33,250 nt of DNA. It comes from Synechococcus sp. AG-686-F08. GTDB taxonomy: Bacteria > Cyanobacteriota > Cyanobacteriia > PCC-6307 > Cyanobiaceae. The notes under the pieces were generated by a model. The model was not told where the DNA came from and did no database searches. It saw only the letters and a list, made by a program, of their open reading frames with translations. The translations under genes were made by a program, and so were the position numbers. The stretch lies in contig QCVQ01000019.1 of the NCBI GenBank assembly GCA_003210315.1, forward strand, positions 1 through 33,250, given 5' to 3'. Below, piece by piece: positions 1 to 11,281 of this stretch (within the stretch, counting starts at the first letter, position 1; each line of letters begins with the position of its first letter).

Positions 1-278
1 CGGGCAGGAGGCGACAAGGGCTGCAGCAAAGGGGCCAGTCGCTGGCGATCAGCAGGGTCAACATCGACCAGTTTTGGCATCAACGCCTCGAGCTCTGAAG
101 CCAAGTGGTCGGTACTGAAGGCACGATGCCCCGTATCAAACCCTCCCGTTTCGCCGCGGCCAATGCAGCCATCCAGGCTGAAGGTGAGCTCGAGATGTTC
201 AACCTTGGCTGTGGTTCCGCGGCTAATGGCAAGCGGCACTGCTTTGGTGAGAGAAAAGCGCCGAAGAGACCAGCCCAT
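1..278 (-). CDS. Dipeptide epimerase (enolase superfamily), N-terminal part, runs off the left edge
   Basis: Read on the minus strand from an ATG at 276-278, this frame is open to the window edge (92 residues). It begins [20 protein letters not shown] and continues with a dG-x-GrGE stretch (IGRGETGG around residues 39-46). That matches the N-terminal capping domain of L-Ala-D/L-Glu (dipeptide) epimerases and other mandelate-racemase/muconate-lactonizing enzymes; family members recycle muropeptide dipeptides. The catalytic barrel with its lysines and metal ligands lies outside the window, so the substrate is inferred only from N-terminal similarity. It is divergent from miaB, with about 100 bp between likely starts that must hold both promoters. 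Confidence 0.72.
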   Translation of the reverse strand, partial: MGWSLRRFSLTKAVPLAISRGTTAKVEHLELTFSLDGCIGRGETGGFDTGHRAFSTDHLASELEALMPKLVDVDPADRQRLAPLLQPLSPPA

Positions 279-375
279 CGTCTTAATACACCAATCCCCA
301 AGCTGGCACAAGCTGGCGGTGGCTCACACTAAAAGGAGATTTCACCGTCGTCGGTCTCCAGGATCGCCACCCGCT

Positions 376-1797
376 TTGGCTCTCTCCAGTCCCGCCAGCC
401 CCAGCCTTGCTAAGACCCACCCTGCTCCCTCGACTCGGGACGAGGAGCAGCGCGGCAGCTACTGGATCACCACGTTTGGCTGCCAGATGAACAAGGCCGA
501 TTCCGAGCGGATGGCAGGAATCCTGGAGACCATGGGCTATCGGGAAGCCAATGCCGAACTAGACGCTGATCTCGTTCTCTACAACACCTGCACCATTCGC
601 GACAACGCCGAACAAAAGGTGTACAGCTATTTAGGTCGCCAGGCCATCCGCAAGCGAACCAATCCCAATCTCACCTTGGTCGTGGCTGGCTGCGTCGCGC
701 AACAAGAGGGAGAATCCCTATTGCGCCGAGTGCCGGAGCTGGATTTGGTCATGGGACCCCAGCACGCCAATCGCCTCGAGACCCTGCTGACACAAGTTCA
801 AACAGGACAACAGGTGGTCGCAACTGAAGACCATCACATCCTCGAAGACCTCACCACCGCCAGGCGCGATAGCAGCACCTGCGCTTGGGTGAATGTGATT
901 TACGGCTGCAATGAGCGTTGCACCTACTGCGTGGTGCCCTCGGTCCGTGGAAAAGAACAATCCCGGCTGCCGAATTCCATTCTTTTGGAGATGGAAGGCT
1001 TGGCCGCGCGTGGGTTCAAAGAGATCACCTTGCTCGGCCAAAACATTGATGCCTATGGACGCGATCTACCAGGCATCACCGCCGAGGGCCGACGCCAACA
1101 CACCCTCACGGATCTCCTTCACCACGTGCATGACGTCGAGGGGATCGAACGCCTGCGTTTTGCCACGAGTCACCCGAGATATTTCACCGAACGCCTGATT
1201 GATGCCTGCGCTGACCTTCCGAAAGTGTGCGAACACTTCCATATCCCTTTCCAAAGCGGTGACAACGAGCTTTTAAAAGCCATGGCCCGCGGGTACACCG
1301 TTGAGCGCTACCGCCGCATCATTGATCGCATTCGCAAGCGCATGCCCGATGCAGCCATCAGCGCTGATGTGATCGTGGCCTTCCCTGGAGAAACCGACGC
1401 TCAGTACAGGCGCACCCTGGCGTTGATTGAAGAGATTGGCTTTGACCAAGTCAACACAGCTGCCTATTCGCCAAGGCCCAACACACCCGCTGCGGACTGG
1501 AACAATCAGCTCTCTGAAGAGGTCAAAGTGGCACGCCTTCAAGAGATCAATGCTCTCGTGGAATCCACGGCAAAAGAACGGAACGCTCGTTATGCCGGTC
1601 GGATTGAGCAAGTGCTTGCAGAGGGGATTAATCCCAAGGATCCAAGCCAGCTGATGGGGCGGACACGCACCAACAGGCTGACCTTCTTCTCTGCTGAATC
1701 TCCCAACGGCATCACGCATCGTGCGGGAGATCTCGTTGATGTTCGAATCGACCAAGTTCGCCCCTTCTCCCTCACTGGCACACCGGTGATCAACTGA
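376..1797 (+). CDS. miaB: tRNA-2-methylthio-N6-dimethylallyladenosine synthase MiaB
   Basis: Radical-SAM methylthiotransferase that adds a methylthio group to i6A37 of tRNAs. The N-terminal UPF0004 domain shows its three cysteines ([26 protein letters not shown]). The radical-SAM cluster is [10 protein letters not shown] (CxxxCxxC), followed by the VRGKEQSR stretch typical of MiaB. The C-terminus (about the last 65 residues, with MGRTRTNR and [15 protein letters not shown]) is a TRAM domain. The frame is open from 163, but residues before the conserved [11 protein letters not shown] are low in conservation-like signal. I prefer the TTG at 376, which gives 473 residues, close to the family length; no strong Shine-Dalgarno sequence decides this. 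Followed closely by ddl on the same strand. Confidence 0.93.
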   Translation: MALSSPASPSLAKTHPAPSTRDEEQRGSYWITTFGCQMNKADSERMAGILETMGYREANAELDADLVLYNTCTIRDNAEQKVYSYLGRQAIRKRTNPNLTLVVAGCVAQQEGESLLRRVPELDLVMGPQHANRLETLLTQVQTGQQVVATEDHHILEDLTTARRDSSTCAWVNVIYGCNERCTYCVVPSVRGKEQSRLPNSILLEMEGLAARGFKEITLLGQNIDAYGRDLPGITAEGRRQHTLTDLLHHVHDVEGIERLRFATSHPRYFTERLIDACADLPKVCEHFHIPFQSGDNELLKAMARGYTVERYRRIIDRIRKRMPDAAISADVIVAFPGETDAQYRRTLALIEEIGFDQVNTAAYSPRPNTPAADWNNQLSEEVKVARLQEINALVESTAKERNARYAGRIEQVLAEGINPKDPSQLMGRTRTNRLTFFSAESPNGITHRAGDLVDVRIDQVRPFSLTGTPVIN

Positions 1798-1820
1798 TAA
1801 CTTTCGGGTTCGCTTTTTGA

Positions 1821-2897
1821 ATGACCGGCCGCACCATGCCCTCTTCTCCCGTTCGCATTGGCGTGGTGTTCGGAGGAGCATCCGGTGAGCATGCCGTGTC
1901 GATTCGCTCGGCCATCACCGTGATCAATGCCCTTCAACACGGGCAAAACCGAGATCGCTTCGAAGTGGTTCCGCTCTACATCGATCAAGCGGGGCGTTGG
2001 TGGCCTGAGCGCATTGCCAACAGCGTGCTCGAACAAAAGCAGCCGCTAAGAGAGGACAACCTTCCCCAGCCCCTACCGCCCGCGGGCTTTCGCTCCTTGC
2101 CGATTGACAACGACCGGGTGGATGTTTGGTTCCCCGTGCTTCATGGTCCCAACGGAGAGGACGGCACTGTGCAGGGGTTGTTCACACTGATGGGCCAGCC
2201 CTATGTGGGCTCAGGCGTGCTTGGTTCAGCCGTAGGGATGGACAAGCTGGCCATGAAAGCTGCTTTTGCCGCCGCAGGGTTACCGCAGGTTCCCTACGTG
2301 GGACTGAACGCTGCAGACCTGCATCACCCCGAACGCCAAAACCAGCTGGTCGCGAGAATTGAAGCAGAATTGGGCTATCCGTGTTTTGTCAAACCGGCCA
2401 ACATGGGTTCATCGGTTGGAATCAGCAAAGCGCGTGACCGAGACCAACTGCTTGCCGGCCTGCAGGAAGCGGCAGTCCATGACACCCGCCTCGTTGTAGA
2501 GCGTGGTGTTAGCGCCCGCGAGTTGGAATGCGCCGTACTCGGACGGCAACAACTGGAGGCTTCCGTTGTGGGCGAAATCAGTTTTGAGGCCGATTGGTAC
2601 GACTACGACACGAAGTACACCGACGGCTGCAGCCAAACGCTGATTCCAGCACCACTTCCCGATCCTGTGAGCGCTCAGATTCAGGCGATTGCCCTGCAAG
2701 CCTGCACAGCTGTTCACGCCTATGGCTTGGCTCGAGTGGATGTTTTTTACGATGAGACAAGCGGTGACATCTGGCTCAACGAGATCAATACCCTGCCCGG
2801 ATTCACCTCCCAAAGCATGTACCCCATGCTTTGGGAGGCCAGTGGTGTCGCTTTACCCGACCTAGTGGCCCAGCTGGTCCACACAGCGCGAGAATGA
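1821..2897 (+). CDS. ddl: D-alanine--D-alanine ligase
   Basis: ATP-grasp ligase that makes D-Ala-D-Ala for peptidoglycan precursors in the cytoplasm. The N-terminal signature [17 protein letters not shown], the central [18 protein letters not shown], the ATP-grasp lysine region [17 protein letters not shown] and the C-terminal [16 protein letters not shown] are all present, so the enzyme looks intact (358 residues, normal length). A second in-frame ATG at 1836 ([10 protein letters not shown]) lies closer to the conserved start and may be the true one. It is 23 bp after miaB and 19 bp before the next small gene, in a run leading into ftsQ and ftsZ. This places wall precursor synthesis beside division genes, as is usual in cyanobacteria. 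Confidence 0.95.
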   Translation: MTGRTMPSSPVRIGVVFGGASGEHAVSIRSAITVINALQHGQNRDRFEVVPLYIDQAGRWWPERIANSVLEQKQPLREDNLPQPLPPAGFRSLPIDNDRVDVWFPVLHGPNGEDGTVQGLFTLMGQPYVGSGVLGSAVGMDKLAMKAAFAAAGLPQVPYVGLNAADLHHPERQNQLVARIEAELGYPCFVKPANMGSSVGISKARDRDQLLAGLQEAAVHDTRLVVERGVSARELECAVLGRQQLEASVVGEISFEADWYDYDTKYTDGCSQTLIPAPLPDPVSAQIQAIALQACTAVHAYGLARVDVFYDETSGDIWLNEINTLPGFTSQSMYPMLWEASGVALPDLVAQLVHTARE

Positions 2898-2916
2898 ACA
2901 AACATCCAGACAAGCG

Positions 2917-3327
2917 ATGATTGAAGGTCTGCTCTGGCTTCCACTCCTCGTCGCCTTTGTGCTGCTCGTAGCACTGGGGTGGCTCGAGCGCCGACGTCAA
3001 AATCTGTTCCGAGCCTGGAGCGAAGGGTCTGAGTTAGCCAAACTCGACGGCTGCGGCGCAGCACTTCTTAAGGATGGAGAACTGCGCTGGAGCAGCTTTA
3101 GTGCTGGGTCCTTTCAAGAGGAGGGGCATTTTGTGATCAAGGGCCTGGAATTGGTCGAACTCATGGCCCTGGCATCAGGAGAGGCACCGCTAGCCAGTGA
3201 ATCTCAAGGTCGATGCCGTCTCAGATTGATTGGGAATGGCCTTCAGCTCGACGTGCCCTTTGCCGATGCAGATCGCGCTCGCCGCTGGATGGACCAGCTG
3301 ATGTCTCGCGCACGCTGCGACTTGTGA
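2917..3327 (+). CDS. Small membrane-anchored hypothetical protein between ddl and ftsQ
   Basis: 136 residues. A single strongly hydrophobic segment lies at residues 4-22 (LLWLPLLVAFVLLVALGW) and is followed by a basic stop-transfer stretch (ERRRQN). The remainder is a soluble domain of about 110 residues with no motif I recognise. Its stop codon overlaps the likely GTG start of ftsQ (GTGA), indicating translational coupling, so a role around the division machinery or envelope is a reasonable inference from position only. Confidence 0.8.
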   Translation: MIEGLLWLPLLVAFVLLVALGWLERRRQNLFRAWSEGSELAKLDGCGAALLKDGELRWSSFSAGSFQEEGHFVIKGLELVELMALASGEAPLASESQGRCRLRLIGNGLQLDVPFADADRARRWMDQLMSRARCDL

Positions 3328-4193
3328 GCCCGGACGCTTCCAGTAAGAAAGGCCTCAAGTTCGGCAAACGCAAAAGCCAAGGCCCTCTGCCTCCTGGCGT
3401 GGAGCGGCGTCGAAGGCTGCGCCAAGAGCGCAGACAAGAACGCTTGATCCAATTGTGGAGGCTTGTTTTTTTTCTCCTCACGGCCACTGGCTTGAGCTGG
3501 TTGTTGCTGACCCTGGGATGGAGCCTGAGATCCTCGTCACAAATTCAGATCAGCGGAAGCCAGCGGATGGACGAAACCGTGGTGGTGAAGGCTGCAGGCC
3601 TCACCTTTCCCCAATCACTATTGAGCCTTGAGCCTGGTGAGATCGAGACCAAATTGACGCAGGAGCTTCCTGTGCAAGAGGTATCCGTTCAGCGGCGCCT
3701 TCTCCCTCCAGGTCTCGACATCCAACTCGTCGAACGACGCCCTGTTGCGGCGGCCACCCGGATGGGCCCCAAGGGAATCGAGCAGGGCATGGTGGACCGC
3801 AAAGCTCAGTGGATGCCGATGGACATGGCCAAGCAGGGCGAAAAGCCAGCAAGCGGAGTGAAAGTTGAAGGCTGGATTTCCAATCGACGCGCAGTCATTG
3901 CCCGCATTCTTCAACAGCGAGACCAACTGGGTCGACCACTAAAAACAATTGTGGTGGAACCCGCTGGTGACGTCAGTTTGCGCATTGAGACGCTTGGCCT
4001 CGTCCATCTAGGCGCCAATGACACCCTTTTAGATCAGCAATTCAAAACCATTGCGCAACTGAACCAAAGCCTCCCTCCCAAGCTGCGTGGCGCATCCAGC
4101 GAAGGCCTTGATCTCAGTGATCCAAGCCAACCTGAACTGAAATTACGGCCTAAGTCCAATTCAGCAACCCCGGAAAAAGCCAGCGAAGGTTGA
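3324..4193 (+). CDS. ftsQ: Cell division protein FtsQ (POTRA-domain)
   Basis: 289 residues from a GTG at 3324 whose last two bases belong to the TGA of the preceding gene; this overlap is the reason for choosing the start. Layout: a basic cytoplasmic tail ([17 protein letters not shown]), one membrane segment around residues 48-66 ([19 protein letters not shown]), then a POTRA-like region beginning [20 protein letters not shown] and a beta domain containing [19 protein letters not shown]. FtsQ-type proteins bridge early and late divisome proteins on the outer face of the inner membrane. Identification rests on topology, the POTRA pattern and position directly before ftsZ. Confidence 0.88.
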   Translation: MSPDASSKKGLKFGKRKSQGPLPPGVERRRRLRQERRQERLIQLWRLVFFLLTATGLSWLLLTLGWSLRSSSQIQISGSQRMDETVVVKAAGLTFPQSLLSLEPGEIETKLTQELPVQEVSVQRRLLPPGLDIQLVERRPVAAATRMGPKGIEQGMVDRKAQWMPMDMAKQGEKPASGVKVEGWISNRRAVIARILQQRDQLGRPLKTIVVEPAGDVSLRIETLGLVHLGANDTLLDQQFKTIAQLNQSLPPKLRGASSEGLDLSDPSQPELKLRPKSNSATPEKASEG

Positions 4194-4272
4194 TGCCCCC
4201 CGCGGCATAAATGATCGTGACAATCAAGTTCCTGTATCACTTTTGTCGGCAAAAGCCGCTCACAGCTCCATA

Positions 4273-5436
4273 ATGCAACCGATTACAGCGGTTCAAGCCC
4301 AGATAATGGAGATTGTGAGCGGTGAAATGTCCTCATCCATGAATCCAGAGGGCATCTCGCCTAGCCAATCGGCTCGCATTGAAGTGATCGGCGTTGGAGG
4401 CGGTGGCAGCAACGCCGTCAATCGCATGATTTTGAGCGACCTGGAAGGGGTTGCTTACCGCGTTCTAAACACCGATGCACAGGCGCTGATTCAATCCGCA
4501 GCTGACAATCGGGTTCAATTGGGCCAAACCCTCACCCGCGGACTTGGAGCTGGCGGCAACCCCAGCATTGGCCAAAAAGCAGCAGAAGAATCTCGAGCTG
4601 ATCTTCAACAGGCTCTTCAAGGTGCAGATCTGGTGTTCATCGCCGCGGGCATGGGTGGTGGAACTGGAACGGGTGCGGCTCCTGTGGTTGCAGAGGTAGC
4701 CAAAGAAAGTGGAGCCCTCACCGTTGGCATCGTCACCAAACCATTCAGCTTTGAAGGCCGCCGCCGAATGCGTCAGGCCGATGAAGGCATTGCCCGTCTG
4801 GCAGAGCACGTTGACACCTTGATCGTGATTCCCAACGATCGGCTACGCGATGCCATCGCTGGAGCACCTCTGCAGGAAGCCTTCCGCAGTGCCGATGACG
4901 TTCTGCGCATGGGAGTGAAGGGGATCAGCGACATCATTACGCTTCCAGGCCTCGTCAACGTTGACTTTGCTGACGTGCGCTCGGTAATGACCGAAGCCGG
5001 TACTGCCCTATTGGGTATCGGTGTGGGTTCAGGACGATCACGGGCGGTTGAAGCCGCACAAACCGCTATCAACAGCCCCTTGCTGGAAGCAGCACGCATC
5101 GATGGTGCCAACGGTTGCGTGATCAACATCAGTGGCGGCCGGGACATGACCCTCGAGGACATGACCACCGCATCAGAGGTGATTTACGACGTGGTGGATC
5201 CAGAAGCCAACATCATTGTTGGCGCTGTGGTGGACGAGCGCCTCGAGGGTGAAATTCACGTGACCGTGATTGCTACTGGCTTTACAGACGGGAATCCCTA
5301 TCGCTCTGAGCGCAGCACCACTCGCCCACCCGTTTCAGCATTCGAGCCCAGCTCCAATACCAACATCTCTTCGGAAAGTGGAGCTCGAATTCCTGATTTC
5401 CTCAGGCAACGTCAGCAGCGCCAAAACGACACTTAA
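4273..5436 (+). CDS. ftsZ: Cell division protein FtsZ
   Basis: Tubulin-like GTPase that forms the cytokinetic ring. Nucleotide-binding motifs are clear: [14 protein letters not shown] near the start and the tubulin signature [17 protein letters not shown], followed by the T7-loop region ([12 protein letters not shown]). The C-terminal peptide ends with [13 protein letters not shown], the expected site for membrane tethers. The start is uncertain: the frame is open from a TTG at 4243, ATGs occur at 4273, 4306 and 4327, and the conserved core begins only at about 4378. The ATG at 4327 would give the length typical of picocyanobacterial FtsZ. I list the first ATG. It is 80 bp downstream of ftsQ. 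Confidence 0.95.
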   Translation: MQPITAVQAQIMEIVSGEMSSSMNPEGISPSQSARIEVIGVGGGGSNAVNRMILSDLEGVAYRVLNTDAQALIQSAADNRVQLGQTLTRGLGAGGNPSIGQKAAEESRADLQQALQGADLVFIAAGMGGGTGTGAAPVVAEVAKESGALTVGIVTKPFSFEGRRRMRQADEGIARLAEHVDTLIVIPNDRLRDAIAGAPLQEAFRSADDVLRMGVKGISDIITLPGLVNVDFADVRSVMTEAGTALLGIGVGSGRSRAVEAAQTAINSPLLEAARIDGANGCVINISGGRDMTLEDMTTASEVIYDVVDPEANIIVGAVVDERLEGEIHVTVIATGFTDGNPYRSERSTTRPPVSAFEPSSNTNISSESGARIPDFLRQRQQRQNDT

Positions 5437-5439
5437 AGG

Positions 5440-5530
5440 TTGGTGACCCGGAGTCCACGCCTGCCCAGAGCATCCCGTGTGGCTGCTCCCTTCCGGTTCT
5501 GACCAGGTTTGGGCGTCTGGACCGCATGGA
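5440..5530 (-). ncRNA. ffs: Signal recognition particle RNA (4.5S type)
   Basis: On the minus strand the conserved apical domain reads GGTCAGAACCGGAAGGGAGC followed by AGCC, matching the SRP RNA tetraloop/asymmetric-loop region that binds Ffh. The flanking ends pair: GGTCCAGACGCC (complement of 5512-5523) with GGCGTGGACTCC (complement of 5451-5462), giving the long closing stem. Exact 5' and 3' ends are estimates from the pairing. It sits antisense between ftsZ and panB, which are both on the plus strand. Confidence 0.9.
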
Positions 5531-5581
5531 TCCGAATCAACGGAATGTTAGCAATGAACCTCTTTGATGGCGGAAGGGCGG

Positions 5582-6400
5582 ATGCGCCCAGCTGAATTGA
5601 CTCGCTTCAAGCAATCCGGCAGAGCAATCACGATGCTCACAGCCTGGGATGGCCTCAGTGCTGCCTTGGTGGAAGAAGCCGGTGCCGACGTGGTCTTAGT
5701 GGGTGATTCACTCGCGATGGTGGTTCTTGGCCATGAGACCACCCTTCCGGTCACGCTTGAACACATGCTTCATCACAGCCAAGCCGTATGCCGTGGCTTG
5801 AGCAAACCTCTCGCCGATCGACCTCTGGTGGTTTGCGATCTGCCATTCCTGAGTTATCAGTGCGGCCTCGATCGCGCCGTCGCCGCGGCAGGCACCATTC
5901 TCAAAGAGTCAGATGTCGCTGGCATCAAGCTTGAGGGTGGAGAACCAGAGATCGTTGCCGTTGTCGATCGCCTCGTCCGCATGGGTATCCCAGTGATGGG
6001 CCATCTCGGACTCACCCCCCAGGCTGTGCACCGACTCGGTTACCGGCGGCAAGCCATCGATCCGCGCAGCCAGGACAAGCTGCATCGCCAAGCGCAAGCC
6101 CTACAGGACGCCGGTTGTTTCTCACTTGTTGTGGAGCATGTCCCCAGCGAACTCGCCGGTCGGTTGCGACGCACGTTGTCCATCCCAGTGATCGGCATCG
6201 GCGCCGGTCCCGATTGCGATGGACAGGTCAGCGTGACCGCCGACCTGCTGGGCTTAACGCCAAGCCAACCGCCCTTTACCCCGGCGCGGATGCAAGGCCG
6301 TGAACTCAGCATCAGCGCTCTCAAAAGCTGGCTTATGGAGCAACGGGAGCAGGGAGCAACTCCCACCACTCCACCACCTCCACCAGCACCCGATTGCTAA
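5582..6400 (+). CDS. panB: 3-methyl-2-oxobutanoate hydroxymethyltransferase
   Basis: Transfers a hydroxymethyl group from methylene-THF to alpha-ketoisovalerate to give ketopantoate, the first committed step to pantothenate and CoA. Signature stretches are [32 protein letters not shown] (metal- and substrate-binding), GIKLEGGE and [11 protein letters not shown]; catalytic-region [10 protein letters not shown] and [13 protein letters not shown] are also present. I start at MRPAELTRF (5582); an ATG at 5567 is in frame and possible. The tail ends in a run of six prolines. The 3' end overlaps the convergent HemW-like gene by 68 bp, and that proline tail is antisense to it. Confidence 0.94.
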   Translation: MRPAELTRFKQSGRAITMLTAWDGLSAALVEEAGADVVLVGDSLAMVVLGHETTLPVTLEHMLHHSQAVCRGLSKPLADRPLVVCDLPFLSYQCGLDRAVAAAGTILKESDVAGIKLEGGEPEIVAVVDRLVRMGIPVMGHLGLTPQAVHRLGYRRQAIDPRSQDKLHRQAQALQDAGCFSLVVEHVPSELAGRLRRTLSIPVIGIGAGPDCDGQVSVTADLLGLTPSQPPFTPARMQGRELSISALKSWLMEQREQGATPTTPPPPPAPDC

Positions 6401-7571
6401 CGGCCATCCCTTCGGGATCGCTCAGGCGCCAGCGGCAGCCAAAGCGTTCCATCAGGCCCATTTCCACAAAGGGTTGCCAGCGCGCTTCAAGGGCGGGCAA
6501 ATCACGGCTGCAGCGCCGTTGGTTCCAGCCGCAGCGTCTCGCAAGCTCCCACAGATCCACGCCTTCGTGGCATCGCAGTCCCACCAGCAGCCGATCGTCC
6601 AAAGGCAAGCTCGTCGCTGTCCGTTCCAGCAAGCTCGAATCCAGATGTTGACGCTGGTCTTTCAACCAGGATCCATAGGCCTCACGCGTTCGAGGACGGG
6701 CCATCCGCTCCCCCCAAGGCGCACTGGTGGCACCAAGACCAAAGGCCCACCAGCCTGCGCCACTCCAGTACACCCGGTTATGCCTTGAGGCATGACCGGG
6801 TCTGGCGAAATTTGAAATTTCATAGCGGCTGTAACCGGCGCGCCGGAGCCTGCGGGTGGTGAAGGCAATGCGATCGGCGGCAGCGTCCTCCTCAGGAAGC
6901 GCCAACTCACCACGTTTCTCGCGCCAAGCAAACACCGTGCCTGGCTCAACGCTGAGGTCGTAGATCGACACATGAGGTGCCCGCACAGCAACGGCCTGAT
7001 CCAGCTGCGCCGCCCATTCCTCGTCTCCTTGATCTGGAAGGTTTCGAATCAGATCCAAGCTCCAGCTCTGCAGTCCTCCAACCTGCAATGACTCTTGGAG
7101 CCAATGGCAGGCCTCCAGCAAATCCTGCCTGCGATGTCGGCGCCCCAAGGCCGCAAGCCTGAGATCGTCAAAACTTTGACCACCCAAACTCACGCGGGTC
7201 ACGCCCGCCTCGATCAGGGCGCGAAGATCACTCCGCCCAAACGTGGCAGGGTCCATCTCCAGGGTGATTTCAGCACCATCCTGGAACCCGAATCGGCCTC
7301 TGAGCTGCTGCAGCAGCGCTGCAATTTGATCAGGTCTTAACAGCGATGGCGTGCCACCCCCGACATACACGGTGGCCAGTGCAGGGCCTTGGGGAGACAG
7401 GTTGATTTCTGCGCTCAGCAGCTCCAAGTAGGCCTCGATCGAGCCACTACCCGACCCTCCAAACGCATCAGCCCGATCACCGAGAGGCACCACGGCAAAG
7501 TCGCAGTAAAAACAACGCCGATGGCAAAAGGGAATGTGTAAATAGGCGCTGCGAGGTGCAGATGCGGTCAT
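6333..7571 (-). CDS. hemW: HemW-like radical SAM protein (formerly called coproporphyrinogen III oxidase-like)
   Basis: The radical-SAM cluster CHRRCFYC lies at residues 16-23 (C16, C20, C23), followed by the SAM-binding VYVGGGTPS motif and the HemN-family stretches [18 protein letters not shown] and [11 protein letters not shown]. The C-terminal HemN_C-like part is present. HemW proteins are heme-binding and have been proposed as heme chaperones; the extra residues that distinguish true HemN oxidases are not evident, so HemW is preferred. I start at [16 protein letters not shown] (ATG 7571), because the longer frame to 7631 adds a non-conserved extension that runs toward the divergent PIN-TRAM gene. 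The 3' end overlaps panB. Confidence 0.88.
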   Translation of the reverse strand: MTASAPRSAYLHIPFCHRRCFYCDFAVVPLGDRADAFGGSGSGSIEAYLELLSAEINLSPQGPALATVYVGGGTPSLLRPDQIAALLQQLRGRFGFQDGAEITLEMDPATFGRSDLRALIEAGVTRVSLGGQSFDDLRLAALGRRHRRQDLLEACHWLQESLQVGGLQSWSLDLIRNLPDQGDEEWAAQLDQAVAVRAPHVSIYDLSVEPGTVFAWREKRGELALPEEDAAADRIAFTTRRLRRAGYSRYEISNFARPGHASRHNRVYWSGAGWWAFGLGATSAPWGERMARPRTREAYGSWLKDQRQHLDSSLLERTATSLPLDDRLLVGLRCHEGVDLWELARRCGWNQRRCSRDLPALEARWQPFVEMGLMERFGCRWRLSDPEGMAVSNRVLVEVVEWWELLPAPVAP

Positions 7572-7642
7572 CTGCGCAGGCAGAGCGACGGAAGATGGTG
7601 CATGCTGCCTGCATACGGAGTGAACGGCCACGACTGATCGCC

Positions 7643-8791
7643 ATGGTTGAAGTTCTCATCCTGGTCCTATTTCTGATCTCCGGTGGAGCCACCGGCTGGA
7701 TGGGAGTTCATCTCCTTCCACAAGAGATGCTGGACGATGTCACCGATGTCCAACGGGTACGCCTAGGGCTCACAGGCGTTGGCACCGGCATAGGCCTAGT
7801 AGCTGGCCTGGTTTTTAAGCGGCTGCGCCTGCAACTGATGCAGCAGGTGCGCACGATGCCCACCGATTTATTGATCAGTCGATCGGTGGGACTGATCCTG
7901 GGCTTGCTGGTCGCCAACCTATTGCTGGCGCCCATCCTGCTGCTCCCCCTTGCCGGTGGCGTAACGCTGGTTAAACCCTTGGCTGCGGTGCTCAGCAATG
8001 TGTTTTTTGGGGTTCTGGGATACAACCTCGCTGAGGTTCATGGACGCACACTCCTGCGCCTGTTCAACCCCACAAGCACCGAAGCCTTGCTAGTGGCAGA
8101 CGGTGTTCTCACCCCCGCCACCCCGAAGATCCTCGATACCAGCGTGATCATCGATGGGCGAATCCGCGGCATGTTGGCCTGCGGTTTGCTGGAAGGTCAG
8201 GCGATCGTTGCCCAAACCGTGATCGACGAGATGCAGCAATTGGCCGACTCCACGAATCTGGAGAAACGTGCCAAAGGGCGTCGTGGTCTCAAACTTCTGC
8301 GCGATCTACGCGACACCTACGGACGTCGACTGGTGATCAACAGCACCCGTTACGAAGGCACAGGCACAGACGATCGCCTTCTGCTTCTGGCAGGCGATAC
8401 GGGCGGCACGCTTGTGACCGCCGACTTCAACCTGGCCCAGGTCGCTGAAGTGAAAGAGATCAAAGTGATGAATCTCAGCGAATTGGTGATCGCCTTACGA
8501 CCTGAGGTTCAGCCTGGTGATGAGCTGCTGCTCAAAATCGTGCGCGAAGGCAAAGAGGAAAGTCAGGGGGTGGGCTATCTCGAAGACGGCACGATGGTGG
8601 TGGTTGAGGAGGGCCGGACCTTGATCGGTTCCCGTCAACCCGTCGTAGTGACCGGTGCTCTGCAGACCCCAACAGGGCGCATGGTGTTTGCACGCCGCGA
8701 CAAAAATGGGGCACGAAACAACCGCAGCAGCAAGGGCAGCAAGAGCAAGGCTGCTCGGACGGACAGCCCTGAGGAGCAGCCGTCCACTTGA
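7643..8791 (+). CDS. Membrane-anchored PIN-TRAM domain protein (YacL-like)
   Basis: 382 residues from the ATG at 7643. Hydrophobic segments lie at about residues 2-20, 42-58, 82-105 and 107-128. A PIN nuclease-like domain begins at KILDTSVIIDGRI (acidic residue D165) and shows TGTDDRLLLLA and LVTADFNLAQVAEV with the expected acidic residues. A TRAM domain follows (QPGDELLLKIVREGKEE through RQPVVVTGALQT), then a basic low-complexity tail. This order is shared by the cyanobacterial and Firmicute YacL/PIN-TRAM family. Ribonuclease activity is suggested by the PIN residues but not shown. Divergent from the hemW-like gene, with 71 bp between starts. Confidence 0.88.
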   Translation: MVEVLILVLFLISGGATGWMGVHLLPQEMLDDVTDVQRVRLGLTGVGTGIGLVAGLVFKRLRLQLMQQVRTMPTDLLISRSVGLILGLLVANLLLAPILLLPLAGGVTLVKPLAAVLSNVFFGVLGYNLAEVHGRTLLRLFNPTSTEALLVADGVLTPATPKILDTSVIIDGRIRGMLACGLLEGQAIVAQTVIDEMQQLADSTNLEKRAKGRRGLKLLRDLRDTYGRRLVINSTRYEGTGTDDRLLLLAGDTGGTLVTADFNLAQVAEVKEIKVMNLSELVIALRPEVQPGDELLLKIVREGKEESQGVGYLEDGTMVVVEEGRTLIGSRQPVVVTGALQTPTGRMVFARRDKNGARNNRSSKGSKSKAARTDSPEEQPST

Positions 8792-8830
8792 CCCCGCTAG
8801 GCTCCCTCTACGACAGGGATGCTTAGAGGA

Positions 8831-9496
8831 ATGACCACATCAGCGCCTTATTACGGCGATTCAGGCGTGATGCGCACACCACCGCCTGACCTTCCCTCTT
8901 TGATGCTCAAGGAGCGGATCGTCTATCTGGGTCTTCCGCTGTTTTCAGACGGAGATGCCAAGCGTCAGATGGGCCTTGACGTGACAGAACTGATCATTGC
9001 CCAGCTCCTCTTTTTGGAGTTTGACAACCCAGATAAGCCGATTTACTTCTACATCAACTCCACGGGTACAAGCTGGTATTCAGGCGAGTCCATTGGCTTT
9101 GAGACAGAAGCCTTTGCGATCTGCGACACGCTTCGCTACGTGAAGCCTCCCGTCCACACGATTTGCATCGGTCAGGCGATGGGAACGGCTGCCGTCATTC
9201 TTTCTGCTGGCACCAAAGGCCAAAGGGCGGCCCTACCCCATTCCTCCATCGTCTTGCATCAGCCCCGAAGCGGAGCTCGTGGCCAGGCCACGGACATTCA
9301 AATCCGCGCCAAAGAGGTGCTGCACAACAAGCGGGCCATGCTCGAAATCCTTTCGACCAACACCGGTCGCAGCGTGGAAGAACTCTCAGCAGATTCAGAC
9401 AGGATGAGTTATCTCACTCCTCAAGAAGCCGTGTCCTACGGCCTGATTGACAGGGTTCTCGAGAGCCGCAAGGACCTGCCTGCTGCGGTGGGTTAA
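8831..9496 (+). CDS. clpR: ClpR, catalytically inactive ClpP-like subunit
   Basis: ClpP fold, but the catalytic serine is replaced by glycine. The ClpP motif GLAASMGA reads GQAMGTAA here, placing Gly118 at the serine position, while the catalytic-region histidine (VLHQP, His143) is retained. In cyanobacteria ClpR is known to assemble with ClpP3 into a mixed proteolytic core that works with ClpC. I start at MTTSAPYYGD (ATG 8831); an ATG at 8819 adds four residues. clpP3 follows 113 bp downstream in the same orientation, the normal paired arrangement. Confidence 0.93.
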   Translation: MTTSAPYYGDSGVMRTPPPDLPSLMLKERIVYLGLPLFSDGDAKRQMGLDVTELIIAQLLFLEFDNPDKPIYFYINSTGTSWYSGESIGFETEAFAICDTLRYVKPPVHTICIGQAMGTAAVILSAGTKGQRAALPHSSIVLHQPRSGARGQATDIQIRAKEVLHNKRAMLEILSTNTGRSVEELSADSDRMSYLTPQEAVSYGLIDRVLESRKDLPAAVG

Positions 9497-9513
9497 TCAC
9501 GCATCCCAGTCAA

Positions 9514-9567
9514 CAACTGCATCTGTAGTTGAAAACACCAAAACTGTTCAACCAGCTGTGGTTGTTT
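9514..9567 (+). promoter_or_regulatory. Two hairpins between clpR and clpP3
   Basis: CAACT/AGTTG (9514-9531) and CAACCA-GCTG-TGGTTG (9549-9564) can each form a short stem. The second is followed by only TTT, so it is a weak terminator at best. Because both lie within the clpR-clpP3 intergenic gap, they could adjust the ratio of the two subunits or stabilise a processed end. The role is inference. Confidence 0.35.
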
Positions 9568-9609
9568 AACAGAATCAATTTTTTATCTCCTTCTATCCAC
9601 TAAGGACCC

Positions 9610-10212
9610 ATGCCGATCGGTACCCCCAGCGTTCCCTACCGCCTCCCCGGCAGCCAAATGGAGCGCTGGGTTGACATTTACACACGCCTTGGCGTTGAAA
9701 GGATTTTGTTCCTCGGCTCTGACGTGAATGACGGAATTGCGAACAGCCTCGTCGCCCAGATGCTGTATCTCGATTCCGAAGACAGCAGCAAGCCCATCTA
9801 CCTGTACATCAACTCTCCAGGTGGATCTGTAACCGCTGGTTTGGCGATTTACGACACCATGCAATACGTCAAGAGTGACGTGGTCACGATCTGCGTCGGA
9901 CTGGCTGCCTCGATGGGAGCCTTCTTGTTGACAGCTGGCACGAAAGGCAAGCGCTTGGCCTTACCGCATAGCCGAATCATGATCCACCAACCTCTTGGTG
10001 GCACGGCGCAACGCCAGGCGAGTGACATCGAAATCGAAGCCAGGGAAATCTTGCGGATGAAGGAAATGCTCAACCGCTCGATGGCCGATATGACCGGACA
10101 GAGTTTCGAAAAAATCGAGAAGGATACCGACCGGGATTATTTCTTGAGTGCTGCAGAGGCTAAGGATTACGGCTTGATCGATCGGGTGATTTCTCACCCC
10201 AACGAAGCTTGA
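9610..10212 (+). CDS. clpP3: ATP-dependent Clp protease proteolytic subunit (ClpP3 type)
   Basis: 200 residues with a complete catalytic triad: Ser101 in GLAASMGA, His126 in IMIHQPLGG and an Asp in EKDTDRD (about residue 172). The N-terminal axial region ([12 protein letters not shown]) and handle region look normal. Located directly behind clpR, so it is most likely the active partner of that inactive subunit; the numbering as clpP3 rests on this pairing. The start ATG at 9610 is preceded by an AAGGA element (9602-9606) at close spacing. Confidence 0.93.
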   Translation: MPIGTPSVPYRLPGSQMERWVDIYTRLGVERILFLGSDVNDGIANSLVAQMLYLDSEDSSKPIYLYINSPGGSVTAGLAIYDTMQYVKSDVVTICVGLAASMGAFLLTAGTKGKRLALPHSRIMIHQPLGGTAQRQASDIEIEAREILRMKEMLNRSMADMTGQSFEKIEKDTDRDYFLSAAEAKDYGLIDRVISHPNEA

Positions 10213-10235
10213 GGGTGCATCCGGTCCATCCGTAA

Positions 10236-11264
<1,029 letters not shown>

Positions 11265-11281
11265 TCGATCCCGTTCTGCTG

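Noticed and set aside
163-375. N-terminal extension of MiaB
   Set aside because: It has no similarity to the family and overlaps the divergent epimerase gene; the conserved protein starts only near [10 protein letters not shown].
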